Assembly (NCBI RefSeq): GCF_900156675.1
Contig: NZ_FTOH01000008.1
Coordinates: 1-64,000, forward strand
Direction: 5' to 3'
Origin: Thalassolituus maritimus
GTDB lineage: Bacteria; Pseudomonadota; Gammaproteobacteria; Pseudomonadales; Oceanobacteraceae
DNA: 64,000 bases
Part shown: piece after piece, positions 1-7,575 of the stretch
Layout: each line of letters opens with the position of its first letter
How positions within the stretch are numbered: the first letter of the stretch is position 1
The notes under the pieces: generated by a model
Told to the model about the DNA's origin: nothing
The model's database searches: none
What the model saw: only the letters and a program-made list of their open reading frames with translations
Made by a program: the position numbers and the translations under genes

Positions 1-121
1 GAATAAAACTGTCAACATTCACGTAAATGAATTTTCGACGAGTTCTTACTTGAAATCTTATGTCTCCACAACATCTCAGTAAGCACCCACACGAAATTGT
101 CTGAACAATTTGTTAAAGAAC
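1..121 (-). ncRNA. rRNA operon leader (5' part), 16S gene just off the left edge
   Basis: Read on the minus strand, this stretch looks like the transcribed leader of a ribosomal RNA operon. A boxA-like antitermination element (TTCTTTAACAA) lies at 110-120 and a boxC-like GTGTGGGTGC at 83-92, in the order and spacing of enterobacterial rrn leaders. It follows three rRNA-type promoters. The mature 16S sequence is not in the window, so the gene itself is inferred to start beyond base 1. Confidence 0.8.
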
Positions 122-154
122 TTTGCTTCGTGTTTCACTCGAAGCGGGCTGCGC

Positions 155-182
155 ATTCTAAAGAGTTAATCTTCGATGTCAA
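155..182 (-). promoter_or_regulatory. rrn promoter, proximal (third of three)
   Basis: On the minus strand the -35 box TTGACA (177-182) and -10 box TAGAAT (155-160) are separated by 16 bp. The GCGC discriminator follows directly. The 16 bp spacing and GC-rich discriminator are typical of stringently controlled rRNA promoters. Confidence 0.8.
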
Positions 183-234
183 CCTCTTTTTTCTGACTGG
201 TCCGAATTGATCCGTTCCGTTCAGAGCGGGGCGC

Positions 235-262
235 ATTATATAGTGATTAAAACCACTGTCAA
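235..262 (-). promoter_or_regulatory. rrn promoter, middle
   Basis: On the minus strand a consensus -35 TTGACA (257-262) and consensus -10 TATAAT (235-240) are separated by 16 bp and followed by GCGCC. This is the strongest of the three tandem promoters by match to consensus. Confidence 0.85.
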
Positions 263-325
263 CCCCTTGTTTTTCCTTTGTTTTTTCCGCTTCTGGAAGA
301 AGCCGTCTCAACTCAGGAGCGGCGC

Positions 326-353
326 ATTATAGAGATCTCATCTGCGCCGTCAA
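326..353 (-). promoter_or_regulatory. rrn promoter, distal, touching the tyrS 3' end
   Basis: On the minus strand TTGACG (348-353), a 16 bp spacer, TATAAT (326-331) and a GCGCC discriminator form an rRNA-type promoter. Its -35 box lies only 13 bp after the tyrS stop codon, which leaves no room for a tyrS terminator. Confidence 0.8.
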
Positions 354-366
354 CAGTCTTTCTGAA

Positions 367-1665
367 TTATTTTTCAAGTTCGAACAAATGATGCTTTTTC
401 TTGCCCATGCGAACCATAAAGAAGCGTCCGTACATAGCATTACCATCACTGAAGATCTCCGCGCCTTTCATCAGGTCATCCATACCGTATGCCTGACCGT
501 TTACGATGACGGCATTGCGGCCGAGTGCATCTTTGACCTGCTTACCCTGGCCCATACCTGCTTCAGACAGGATGGCTGTCAGAGGTTTATCTCCCAGACC
601 AGTAATGTCCAGACCACTTGATGGCAATCCATCCTGCTTGATCTGTTCCAATTCACTTTCGGACAATTGCGTGAGATCGCCGGAGAAGAGCGCTTCGGTA
701 ATACGACGGGCTGAATCAAGTGCTTCCTGACCATGCACCATTCGGGTTACTTCTTCTGCGAGAATCGGCTGCGCTGTCTTGCGACCTTCAATCGTCGCAT
801 CAAGCGCTTCAATCTCTGCAATCTTTTCAACCGGCAGGAACGTGAAGTAACGAAGGAATTTGTAGACGTCAGCATCTGCCGTATTCATCCAGAACTGGTA
901 GAAGGCATACGGCGAGGTTTTAGAAGGATCCAGCCATACAGCGCCCGATTCTGTCTTACCGAATTTTGTGCCGTCAGACTTGGTTACGAGTGGAACAGTG
1001 AGACCAAACGTCTGCGCGCCATTCTGGCGGCGGGAAAGATCAATACCACCAACGATGTTTCCCCATTGATCTGAGCCACCTATCTGTAAGGTACAGTCGT
1101 AACGTCGGTTCAGTTCAGCGAAATCCATCCCTTGAAGCAACGCATACGAAAACTCGGTGAACGAGATCCCTGCCCCTTCTCTATTCAGGCGCTGCTGCAC
1201 CGACTCTTTATTAATCATTGCATTGACCGAGAAGTGCTTACCGACATCACGGAGGAAGTCGAGAACATTCATCTCTCCTGCCCAGTCGAGGTTATTCACA
1301 ACAACCGCTGGGTTTTCAACACCGTCAAAGGCGATAAACTGACTGACCTGGCCACGTATCTTATCGGCCCATCCAGCTACAATGTCGGCGGTATTGAGCT
1401 GACGTTCAGCGGCCTTAAAGCTTGGATCACCGATCAATCCCGTCGCTCCACCTACCAATGCGATTGGCTTATGCCCCGCATCCTGAAAGCGACGAAGAAC
1501 CAGCAAAGGCACCAGATGTCCCAGATGAAGACTGTCTGCTGTCGGGTCAAAACCGCAATAAAGAACGCGAGATCCGCCGTTAAGGTGTTCATTAAATTCG
1601 TCTTCAGCGGTGATCTGGTTCAGCAGACCACGCTCTTTCAGGTCAGCAATAAGTGCGGCTGTCAT
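367..1665 (-). CDS. tyrS: tyrosyl-tRNA synthetase
   Basis: Charges tRNA-Tyr with tyrosine in the cytoplasm. The protein is of the E. coli TyrS type. It has the class I HIGH motif as HLGH about 47 residues from this start, the tyrosine pocket stretch [14 protein letters not shown], the KMSKS-like loop KFGKT, and a C-terminal S4-type RNA-binding domain. The start at 1665 gives 432 residues and aligns with E. coli TyrS (424 residues). The same frame is open to an ATG at 1710, which would add 15 residues; neither start has a strong ribosome binding site. The gene is divergent from mepM and runs into the rRNA promoters, which resembles the tyrS-rrn neighbourhood of pseudomonads. Confidence 0.95.
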   Translation of the reverse strand: MTAALIADLKERGLLNQITAEDEFNEHLNGGSRVLYCGFDPTADSLHLGHLVPLLVLRRFQDAGHKPIALVGGATGLIGDPSFKAAERQLNTADIVAGWADKIRGQVSQFIAFDGVENPAVVVNNLDWAGEMNVLDFLRDVGKHFSVNAMINKESVQQRLNREGAGISFTEFSYALLQGMDFAELNRRYDCTLQIGGSDQWGNIVGGIDLSRRQNGAQTFGLTVPLVTKSDGTKFGKTESGAVWLDPSKTSPYAFYQFWMNTADADVYKFLRYFTFLPVEKIAEIEALDATIEGRKTAQPILAEEVTRMVHGQEALDSARRITEALFSGDLTQLSESELEQIKQDGLPSSGLDITGLGDKPLTAILSEAGMGQGKQVKDALGRNAVIVNGQAYGMDDLMKGAEIFSDGNAMYGRFFMVRMGKKKHHLFELEK

Positions 1666-1804
1666 GGGATCTATCTTCACATTTGGGTTGTCGGAAAGGG
1701 AGCTGAACATACCTGATCAAGGTGCAAAATCAAGTTCACCGGGTAAAATGCTCAGTGATTGTTTACACTTTCCTGCGAAATGCATACGAGGATTCGATAA
1801 TAAG

Positions 1805-3091
1805 ATGGCTCTGCCCGGGCAACTACAGTATTTCCCGTTACGTCACCTGATTGGTGCCGGGCTCGGTATTCTGCTGCTAATCATTTTGGTTCTTCTCCCG
1901 GATTCCGGTGAGTCAACCAAACAACAGACGTTTGTTATTGACCTTCCCGAGGTCTCAGAACCCGACACTCCCCCTCCTGTGCCTGAACCCGACTGGGAAG
2001 AGACCACAGTGAAAAGCGGTGACAGCCTATCGGTTCTGTTCAGCCGCGAGAATCTTAGCGCCGTGGATGTCATCGATATTGCCGCGGCGGTACCTCGTGA
2101 CGTCATCAATCTCAAGGTCGGCCAGACGGTGCGCTGGGTGCGCACTGCTGATAATCGTATTTCACAGCTAGAGATTATTCTGTCTCCTCTGGCTCGACAC
2201 TCTCTCGAGCGCGAAGACGACGGCACTCTTTCTTATGAGTTGGTTGAGCGGACGGCGGATTACATACCGCGATTTGCTTCTGCGACCATCGACAACTCTC
2301 TCTACTACGATGGTTCCCAAGCCGGCGTACCAGATCAGATCCTGTATCAACTGGCGGCTATCTTTGGCTGGGATATCGACTTCGCGCTCGATATCCGTAA
2401 AGGCGACTCTTTCAGTCTCATCTTCGAAGAGGTTCAGCTTGATGGAGAGCAGATTGGCTACGGCGATATTCTGATCGCACAGTTTAATAACCGGGATCGC
2501 GAGCTTACAGCTGTTCGCTATGTCGACAGCGACGGTCAAGCGAACTACTTTACTCCGGAAGGCACGAGCATGCGTAAGGCTTTCCTGCGTAACCCGATTG
2601 ATTACTTCCGCATCAGTTCCCGATTTAACCCGAACCGTAAACATCCGATTCTGAATACGATCCGAGCTCACCGGGGAACCGACTACGCAGCCCCGACGGG
2701 GACGCCGATCAAAGCCGCAGGTGATGGCAAGGTAACCTTCGCCAGTCGCAATGGCGGCTACGGTAATGTCGTCGTCATCCAGCACGGTCAACGCTACCAG
2801 ACCAAGTACGCACACATGAGTAAGTTCGGGCGTGGCGTTCGGGTTGGCCGCTACGTGAAACAAGGCCAGATCATTGGTTATGTCGGAACCACGGGCGCTT
2901 CAACAGGGCCGCACCTGCACTACGAATTCCTGGTCGATGGCGTCCACAGAGACTCATTGCGAGTAAGACTGCCAAAAGCAGAATCTATTAAATCGTCGGA
3001 AAAAGCGGCGTTTATGAAGGAGTCCAATAAGCTGACCAGCTGGTTGAAAGACTTCAGTGTGTCTTCAAGCACAGACGGGAGCTTTCAATGA
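1805..3091 (+). CDS. mepM: M23 family peptidoglycan endopeptidase (MepM-like)
   Basis: A probable murein DD-endopeptidase that cleaves cross-links so new peptidoglycan can be inserted. The start at 1805 gives 428 residues with a short cytoplasmic end and one membrane anchor or signal segment (GAGLGILLLIILVLLP). A LysM/OapA-like region follows (VKSGDSLSVLFS), then a C-terminal M23 domain. Zinc ligands are visible in HRGTD and in HLHYEF. An upstream GAGGA lies about 13 bases before the ATG. The frame is open further upstream inside tyrS, but that part is not plausible protein. The stop overlaps the anmK start (ATGA), so the two are co-translated. In pseudomonads this gene also sits between tyrS and anmK. 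Confidence 0.92.
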   Translation: MALPGQLQYFPLRHLIGAGLGILLLIILVLLPDSGESTKQQTFVIDLPEVSEPDTPPPVPEPDWEETTVKSGDSLSVLFSRENLSAVDVIDIAAAVPRDVINLKVGQTVRWVRTADNRISQLEIILSPLARHSLEREDDGTLSYELVERTADYIPRFASATIDNSLYYDGSQAGVPDQILYQLAAIFGWDIDFALDIRKGDSFSLIFEEVQLDGEQIGYGDILIAQFNNRDRELTAVRYVDSDGQANYFTPEGTSMRKAFLRNPIDYFRISSRFNPNRKHPILNTIRAHRGTDYAAPTGTPIKAAGDGKVTFASRNGGYGNVVVIQHGQRYQTKYAHMSKFGRGVRVGRYVKQGQIIGYVGTTGASTGPHLHYEFLVDGVHRDSLRVRLPKAESIKSSEKAAFMKESNKLTSWLKDFSVSSSTDGSFQ

Positions 3092-4197
3092 CTCTTTGTA
3101 TTGGCCTGATGTCAGGCACCAGTGCCGATGGCATGGATGCTTGTCTCGTGGAGATCACACCGGACAAAGTGACGATGGTTGATGCCTTGTGCATTGATTA
3201 CCCAGACGAAGTATCGGATTTCTTTAAGGCGTTAGCCATCAGTGAGACTCTCAGCGCTGAATTGATCATGGATGCCGACCGTTTAATCGCCCAATATGGC
3301 GTGCAGGCTGTCGTTACGCTGTTAGAAAAGAATGCTCTCTCAGCTGCTGACATCACTGCTGTCGGTAGTCACGGCCATACCCTTCGACACCGACCTCAAC
3401 CGGACGGATTCAGTTGGCAAATTGGCGACCCCTCATGGCTCGCCGAGTACACAGGCATTACCTGCGTTGCTGACTTTCGCCGCAGAGATATTGCGGCGGG
3501 CGGCGAGGGGGCTCCTCTCGTACCCGCATTTCATCAAGTAGCCATGCAAGCGCATCAACCATGCGGCGTACTCAACATTGGCGGCATCGCCAACCTGACC
3601 CTGGTAAACCCGGACCCGAATAAAACTCTTGGGTTTGATACTGGCCCCGGCAACGCATTAATGGATGAATACTGCCGCGCAATGACAGGTTGCAGCTGTG
3701 ATGCAGGAGGAAGCTCTGCAGCCAGGGGGGTGGTTATTTCTGACTTACTGGAAGAGTGGTTGCAGCACCCCTATTTTTCCGAGGAGCCGCCGAAAAGTAC
3801 CGGGAGAGAGCTATTCAACCTGAAAGAGCTAACTATTCCGGCAGGATCTAACCCAGATGATGTGCTTGCAACACTGGCCGAACTCACAGCCACCAGCATT
3901 ACTGATGCTATCAAGCGTTTTGCGCCCGAACTTAAAGACCTTTACGTTTGTGGCGGAGGTGTGAATAACAGTCACCTCATGGCACGCATCCGCGCAAAGC
4001 TGAGTGAAGTACAGGTGCAGTCGACGGAAGCGGTAGGAATACATCCTGACTGGATGGAAGCAATGGCTTTCGCCTGGCTAGGCTGGAGAACGTTAAACCA
4101 CCTGAGCGGCAACCTGCCTGCGGTTACCGGTGCTCAGGGGGAAAGGATTCTTGGAGGAATCTACCCGGCAGGCGCGGGTGAAAACAATCAGAAGTAA
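3088..4197 (+). CDS. anmK: anhydro-N-acetylmuramic acid kinase
   Basis: Phosphorylates and opens 1,6-anhydro-MurNAc during cell-wall recycling, giving MurNAc-6-phosphate. The 369-residue length is normal. The N-terminal family signature GLMSGTSADGMDA is present, as are the nucleotide-binding stretches NIGGIANLT and GFDTGPGNALMDEY. The ATG overlaps the mepM stop by 4 bases, coupling a wall hydrolase with a recycling kinase. The 3' end overlaps the convergent downstream gene by 10 bp, and no terminator hairpin is visible there. Confidence 0.96.
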   Translation: MTLCIGLMSGTSADGMDACLVEITPDKVTMVDALCIDYPDEVSDFFKALAISETLSAELIMDADRLIAQYGVQAVVTLLEKNALSAADITAVGSHGHTLRHRPQPDGFSWQIGDPSWLAEYTGITCVADFRRRDIAAGGEGAPLVPAFHQVAMQAHQPCGVLNIGGIANLTLVNPDPNKTLGFDTGPGNALMDEYCRAMTGCSCDAGGSSAARGVVISDLLEEWLQHPYFSEEPPKSTGRELFNLKELTIPAGSNPDDVLATLAELTATSITDAIKRFAPELKDLYVCGGGVNNSHLMARIRAKLSEVQVQSTEAVGIHPDWMEAMAFAWLGWRTLNHLSGNLPAVTGAQGERILGGIYPAGAGENNQK

Positions 4198-4724
4198 GCG
4201 TAGCCCGCGCTCTCAAGGCGCTTACTTTCCTGATCTGCTGATGATACACCTTCAATAAAAGGCGGTAGGTCAGTCAGTTCTATACCTCGCTGGCCCGTCC
4301 AGTGACGGCAGACTTTTACATCAATGATATTGAAAGCATCCAGACGCGCAGCAAGGTCAACCAGAGCTTTGTTGTCGCGATAGTTGTCGCGTTTGAAAAG
4401 TTCGATTTCATCCCCCGACAAAACCAGCATTACAGGCTCTCGAGTGCGGTAAACATCCTGCCCTGAGGCGATTTTTTCTGCACGCTGGAGTAAAGCAAGC
4501 ATTTCGTCTGCGGAGTGCTCCTGTATCCGGGCCTGAAACAATGCCGGAATGTCCTCTGTAGATGCAGGGATCACCTCGGCAGTAACTTCACCTTCCTGTA
4601 CAGCCTCAACAGGAGCGACCGCTGAATCATCGATGGCCGGTACAGACGTTATCTCCTGAAGACCTTCGTTAGCGAGACTGGATAAAGAACATGAGACTAG
4701 TAAAGCAGTTAATACAATTCGCAT
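4188..4724 (-). CDS. secreted DsrE-like protein of unknown function
   Basis: A 178-residue protein with a signal peptide (MRIVLTALLVSCSLSSLA). The start is fixed by GGAGG placed six bases before the ATG; the frame is open upstream inside erpA but without a site. After a Glu/Val-rich linker, the C-terminal half has alternating hydrophobic strands, one Cys (VKVCRHW), a P-x-x-x-x-V segment and an ending GYAYF. This pattern resembles the DsrE/DsrF sulfur-relay fold, but that is inference from pattern only. It lies 25 bp after erpA on the same strand and is probably co-transcribed with it. No function is claimed. Confidence 0.7.
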   Translation of the reverse strand: MRIVLTALLVSCSLSSLANEGLQEITSVPAIDDSAVAPVEAVQEGEVTAEVIPASTEDIPALFQARIQEHSADEMLALLQRAEKIASGQDVYRTREPVMLVLSGDEIELFKRDNYRDNKALVDLAARLDAFNIIDVKVCRHWTGQRGIELTDLPPFIEGVSSADQESKRLESAGYAYF

Positions 4725-4749
4725 GGGAACCTCCCTGATGCGCATCAAG

Positions 4750-5097
4750 TCAGATTGCGAATGACGAACCACAACCACATGTAGAAGAAGCGCCCGGGTT
4801 CGACACCGCAAAACGCGACCCTTCCAGTCCTTCCTGATAATCCAGCACTGACCCAACGAGGTAACCGTAGCTTAGTGAGTCTACAAGCACCCGTACGCCT
4901 TCTTTTCCGATGAGGGCATCATCCTCTGCCTGTTCATCATCAAAGGTGAAACCGTACTGGAAACCTGAACAACCACCACCAGTCACAAACACCCTCAGGC
5001 ACAGCTCATCATCACCCTCATCTTCGAGAAGGTCACGAATTTTTTCTTCCGCCGCTTGCGTCAACTCAATCGGCGTGGCCTGCTGAACTGCTGTCAT
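4750..5097 (-). CDS. erpA: iron-sulfur cluster insertion protein ErpA
   Basis: An A-type carrier that delivers Fe-S clusters to apoproteins, including isoprenoid-pathway enzymes. The 115-residue length is normal. The three cluster-ligating cysteines are visible: one in [10 protein letters not shown] and two in the C-terminal CGCGSSF. An AAGG ribosome binding site precedes the ATG. It sits downstream of the bactofilin gene by 61 bp and upstream of the secreted DsrE-like gene. The erpA-anmK-mepM-tyrS neighbourhood matches pseudomonads. Confidence 0.96.
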   Translation of the reverse strand: MTAVQQATPIELTQAAEEKIRDLLEDEGDDELCLRVFVTGGGCSGFQYGFTFDDEQAEDDALIGKEGVRVLVDSLSYGYLVGSVLDYQEGLEGSRFAVSNPGASSTCGCGSSFAI

Positions 5098-5158
5098 AAT
5101 TACCTTGGAAAAGATGTCTTGGATAAGTCTTGTAGGATTATCTGCTTAACCGAGTGAT

Positions 5159-5569
5159 TTAGTCAACTTTTGCCATTTCTGGCTGAGAAACGCCAGAGCC
5201 AGATTTAGCTGAGCCGGAACCATGAATCAATTGCCCATTCACCTGCGCCCCTAATACCATTTCCATTGATGCGTAATGGACATCGCCTGTAATGCGGGCT
5301 TTTTTCGCCAATTCGATGTAGTCATAGGCGTGGATATCTCCGCATACCTCACCATTGACGATCACATTAGGTGCGGTAATCCGCCCTTCAACACGCCCCT
5401 TATCGCTGATACGTACCGACGCCTTAGAACCAGGCTCGGCTACCAGGTTGCCCTTCAGGACACCATCGATCTGAATGGCGCCTTTCACTGTGATATCACC
5501 GCGAATCTCAGTGCGAGCCGAAATCACTGTATCAAAATCTATATGGTTGTTGGTCTTAGCACTGAACAT
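5159..5569 (-). CDS. bactofilin
   Basis: A polymer-forming cytoskeletal protein of the bactofilin (DUF583) family, 136 residues. The central part is a series of short beta turns rich in Gly and Val (GDITVKGAIQIDGVLKGN, VNGEVCGDIHAYDYIEL), as expected of the right-handed beta-helix that assembles into filaments. The last roughly 25 residues are Ser/Gly-rich and disordered. The ATG shares one base with the stop of the upstream membrane protein gene, so the two are translationally coupled. Bactofilins commonly localise wall enzymes; an M23 peptidase is encoded about 2 kb away. Confidence 0.92.
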   Translation of the reverse strand: MFSAKTNNHIDFDTVISARTEIRGDITVKGAIQIDGVLKGNLVAEPGSKASVRISDKGRVEGRITAPNVIVNGEVCGDIHAYDYIELAKKARITGDVHYASMEMVLGAQVNGQLIHGSGSAKSGSGVSQPEMAKVD

Positions 5570-6309
5570 CAGGCCTCTCCCTCGGAATTCCAGTTTCGGG
5601 TTTCTTCTACCCTTTGTGAGTTCTGCCCGCGTGACTGCATAACTACCTGTAGCTGTTGTGGGATAAAACCATCTGGCAGATTCAGCACACCTTTGAGTTC
5701 CTGAAAATAACGGAAGCGGAATGGTATACCCAGTTCACTGATATTTTCATCCAGATCCCGGAGGGCGATAACTTCCTGCTCGCCGGATCGCAAACCAATC
5801 ACATTGACTGCGACCTCACCCTGAACATAATTCGTGTTATCGACAACCTGAGTCATCATAACGGCATAGCTGTACTGATTTGCACTAATTGCATCGAGGT
5901 CAATCCGGCTGATACGTAAGCCTTTATCTGCACTACCCGGCGCCATGATACCCTTGTAGAACGCAACTTCCTGCTCAAGCACGGAAACCTGATCCTTCAG
6001 ACTTTTTACGGTTTCACGGAAACCATCAGCAGCTTGTCGATCAACTTCGCCGCCCTTCTCAAGTACCGCCACGCGCTGACTAAGGTCTTCAATGGTTTTC
6101 TCGCTGGTGCGCAAACCGTCTTTAAGGTAACCGTTCTCTTCTTTGAGTACTTTCATCTGCGTGTAGCTATCGAAGTACCCGTAGAGATAACCGCCACCTG
6201 CGGTCATCAGAATAAGAATGGCGAGCCAGAAAGCCCGCCGGAAGCGGTAACCTTTCGCCCGGCGAACAATGACCAACTCGTCCTGAACACTGCCTTCAAC
6301 TACTGCCAT
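5569..6309 (-). CDS. membrane-anchored coiled-coil protein (DUF6776-like)
   Basis: A 246-residue inner-membrane protein. A basic cytoplasmic end is followed by one membrane segment (AFWLAILILMTAGGGYLYGY, about residues 26-45). A coiled coil of about 70 residues comes next (leucine heptads near residues 52-115), then a periplasmic mixed alpha/beta domain. This matches the uncharacterised DUF6776 type. It is directly upstream of, and one base overlapping with, the bactofilin gene, so it is a candidate membrane partner of the bactofilin polymer. It follows argC by about 20 bp on the same strand. Confidence 0.75.
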   Translation of the reverse strand: MAVVEGSVQDELVIVRRAKGYRFRRAFWLAILILMTAGGGYLYGYFDSYTQMKVLKEENGYLKDGLRTSEKTIEDLSQRVAVLEKGGEVDRQAADGFRETVKSLKDQVSVLEQEVAFYKGIMAPGSADKGLRISRIDLDAISANQYSYAVMMTQVVDNTNYVQGEVAVNVIGLRSGEQEVIALRDLDENISELGIPFRFRYFQELKGVLNLPDGFIPQQLQVVMQSRGQNSQRVEETRNWNSEGEA

Positions 6310-6331
6310 GCTCTATCTCCAGAAACGCTCG

Positions 6332-7369
6332 TTAAGGCATCAGAGCAACGTGTTGCAGGCCCATGCTTTCTTCAAGGCCAAACATAATATTCATACATTG
6401 AACCGCCTGACCGGACGAGCCTTTCACGAGGTTATCAATCGCAGACAGTACAATAACCTGACCAGTATCTTCGTGATAATGCAGTGCCAGACGACATACA
6501 TTACTGCCCTTCACGCTTCTGGTCGCAGGCTGACTGCCAGCAGGAAGTACATCGACGAATGGCTCGTTGGCATATCGCTCTTCGTAGATTTTCTGTAGAT
6601 CTTCGATCTTCTGCCCCGGCACCTGGGCGTAAAGAGTCGCAAGAATACCGCGGATCATCGGGGCAAGATGAGGAGTAAAAGTAATGTTGATATCTTTGCC
6701 ACCCGCAGCCGCTTTCAGCTCCTGACGTATCTCTGGCAAGTGACGGTGACCGGATGTGCCATAAGCCATAAAGCTGTCAGCCGCTTCGGCGAACAACGAG
6801 CCGACTTTCGCACCGCGCCCGGCACCACTAACGCCCGTTTTACAGTCAGCGATCAGTAACTGATCCTCGATCAGTCCCTGTTCGATCAATGGAATCAGAC
6901 CGAGCTCAACTGACGTTGGGTAGCAACCGGGACAAGCAACAAGGCGTGCTTTGCTGATGTCACTCCGATACACCTCAGGCAAACCGTATACAGCTTCGGG
7001 GAGAATACCCGGTGCTCCGTGCTCCTGGCCGTACCACTTTTCCCATGTCGGAACATCCTTCAGACGGAAGTCCGCAGACAAATCGATAACGCGGGCACCT
7101 GAGTTCAGCACCTCTTCTGCAAGAGCATGAGCCACACCATGAGGCGTTGCGAAAAATACGACGTCGCATTCACCCAGCGCATCGGCATCTGGTACGGTAA
7201 AGGCGAGGTCGGTATACCCGCGGAGATTAGGATACATGTCATCGACCCGGACACCCTCTTCACTGCGCGATGTAATCACTTTCAGCTCAGTTTCTGGGTG
7301 GTGCACGAGAATACGCAACAGTTCTACACCGGTATACCCAGTGCCGCCAACGATGCCAACCTTAATCAC
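6332..7369 (-). CDS. argC: N-acetyl-gamma-glutamyl-phosphate reductase
   Basis: Third step of arginine biosynthesis: NADPH-dependent reduction of N-acetylglutamyl phosphate to the semialdehyde. The start is GTG at 7369, preceded by GGAGA, and gives 345 residues beginning at the family N-terminus [18 protein letters not shown]. The longer frame from 7417 adds unrelated residues. The catalytic Cys is in ACPGCYPTS and the conserved His in SGHRHLPEI. It is divergent from the chloride-channel gene and may be cotranscribed with the downstream membrane protein gene. Confidence 0.95.
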   Translation of the reverse strand: MIKVGIVGGTGYTGVELLRILVHHPETELKVITSRSEEGVRVDDMYPNLRGYTDLAFTVPDADALGECDVVFFATPHGVAHALAEEVLNSGARVIDLSADFRLKDVPTWEKWYGQEHGAPGILPEAVYGLPEVYRSDISKARLVACPGCYPTSVELGLIPLIEQGLIEDQLLIADCKTGVSGAGRGAKVGSLFAEAADSFMAYGTSGHRHLPEIRQELKAAAGGKDINITFTPHLAPMIRGILATLYAQVPGQKIEDLQKIYEERYANEPFVDVLPAGSQPATRSVKGSNVCRLALHYHEDTGQVIVLSAIDNLVKGSSGQAVQCMNIMFGLEESMGLQHVALMP

Positions 7370-7422
7370 AGACAATCTCCGAAGTAGTCTAGTAGTGCTC
7401 TTGTGTGCCTCCGCCACAGAAT

Positions 7423-7456
7423 TCTATTGAACAAAGAAGGCTCTATTGAACAAAGA
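7423..7456. repeat. 15 bp perfect direct repeat, period 19 bp
   Basis: TCTATTGAACAAAGA occurs at 7423-7437 and again at 7442-7456, between the divergent argC and clcA genes. The spacing is close to two helical turns, which would suit a pair of protein sites on one DNA face. No factor is recognised. Confidence 0.6.
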
Positions 7457-7517
7457 GTATTTTATGGCGCTGGAAAGCGGCATCCCAGGGTGTTTCCAGC
7501 CGTGCCGCAAAGAAGGG

Positions 7518-7523
7518 TATAAT
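7518..7523 (+). promoter_or_regulatory. candidate -10 box for the clcA-hemJ-hemL direction
   Basis: A perfect TATAAT lies about 50 bp before the clcA start. The matching -35 is weak: TTTCCA at 7493-7498 with a 19 bp spacer. Confidence 0.4.
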
Positions 7524-7575
7524 AGCTGGTATTCCGCACTCTTCACACCATAAGGCCAGAAAGGAACCGTCAATA

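Noticed and set aside
1132-1716. 194-codon open frame antisense to tyrS
   Set aside because: Complement of a confident gene, with no recognised domain.
2168-2863. 231-codon open frame antisense to mepM
   Set aside because: It is fully inside a confident gene, has no family resemblance and no ribosome binding site.
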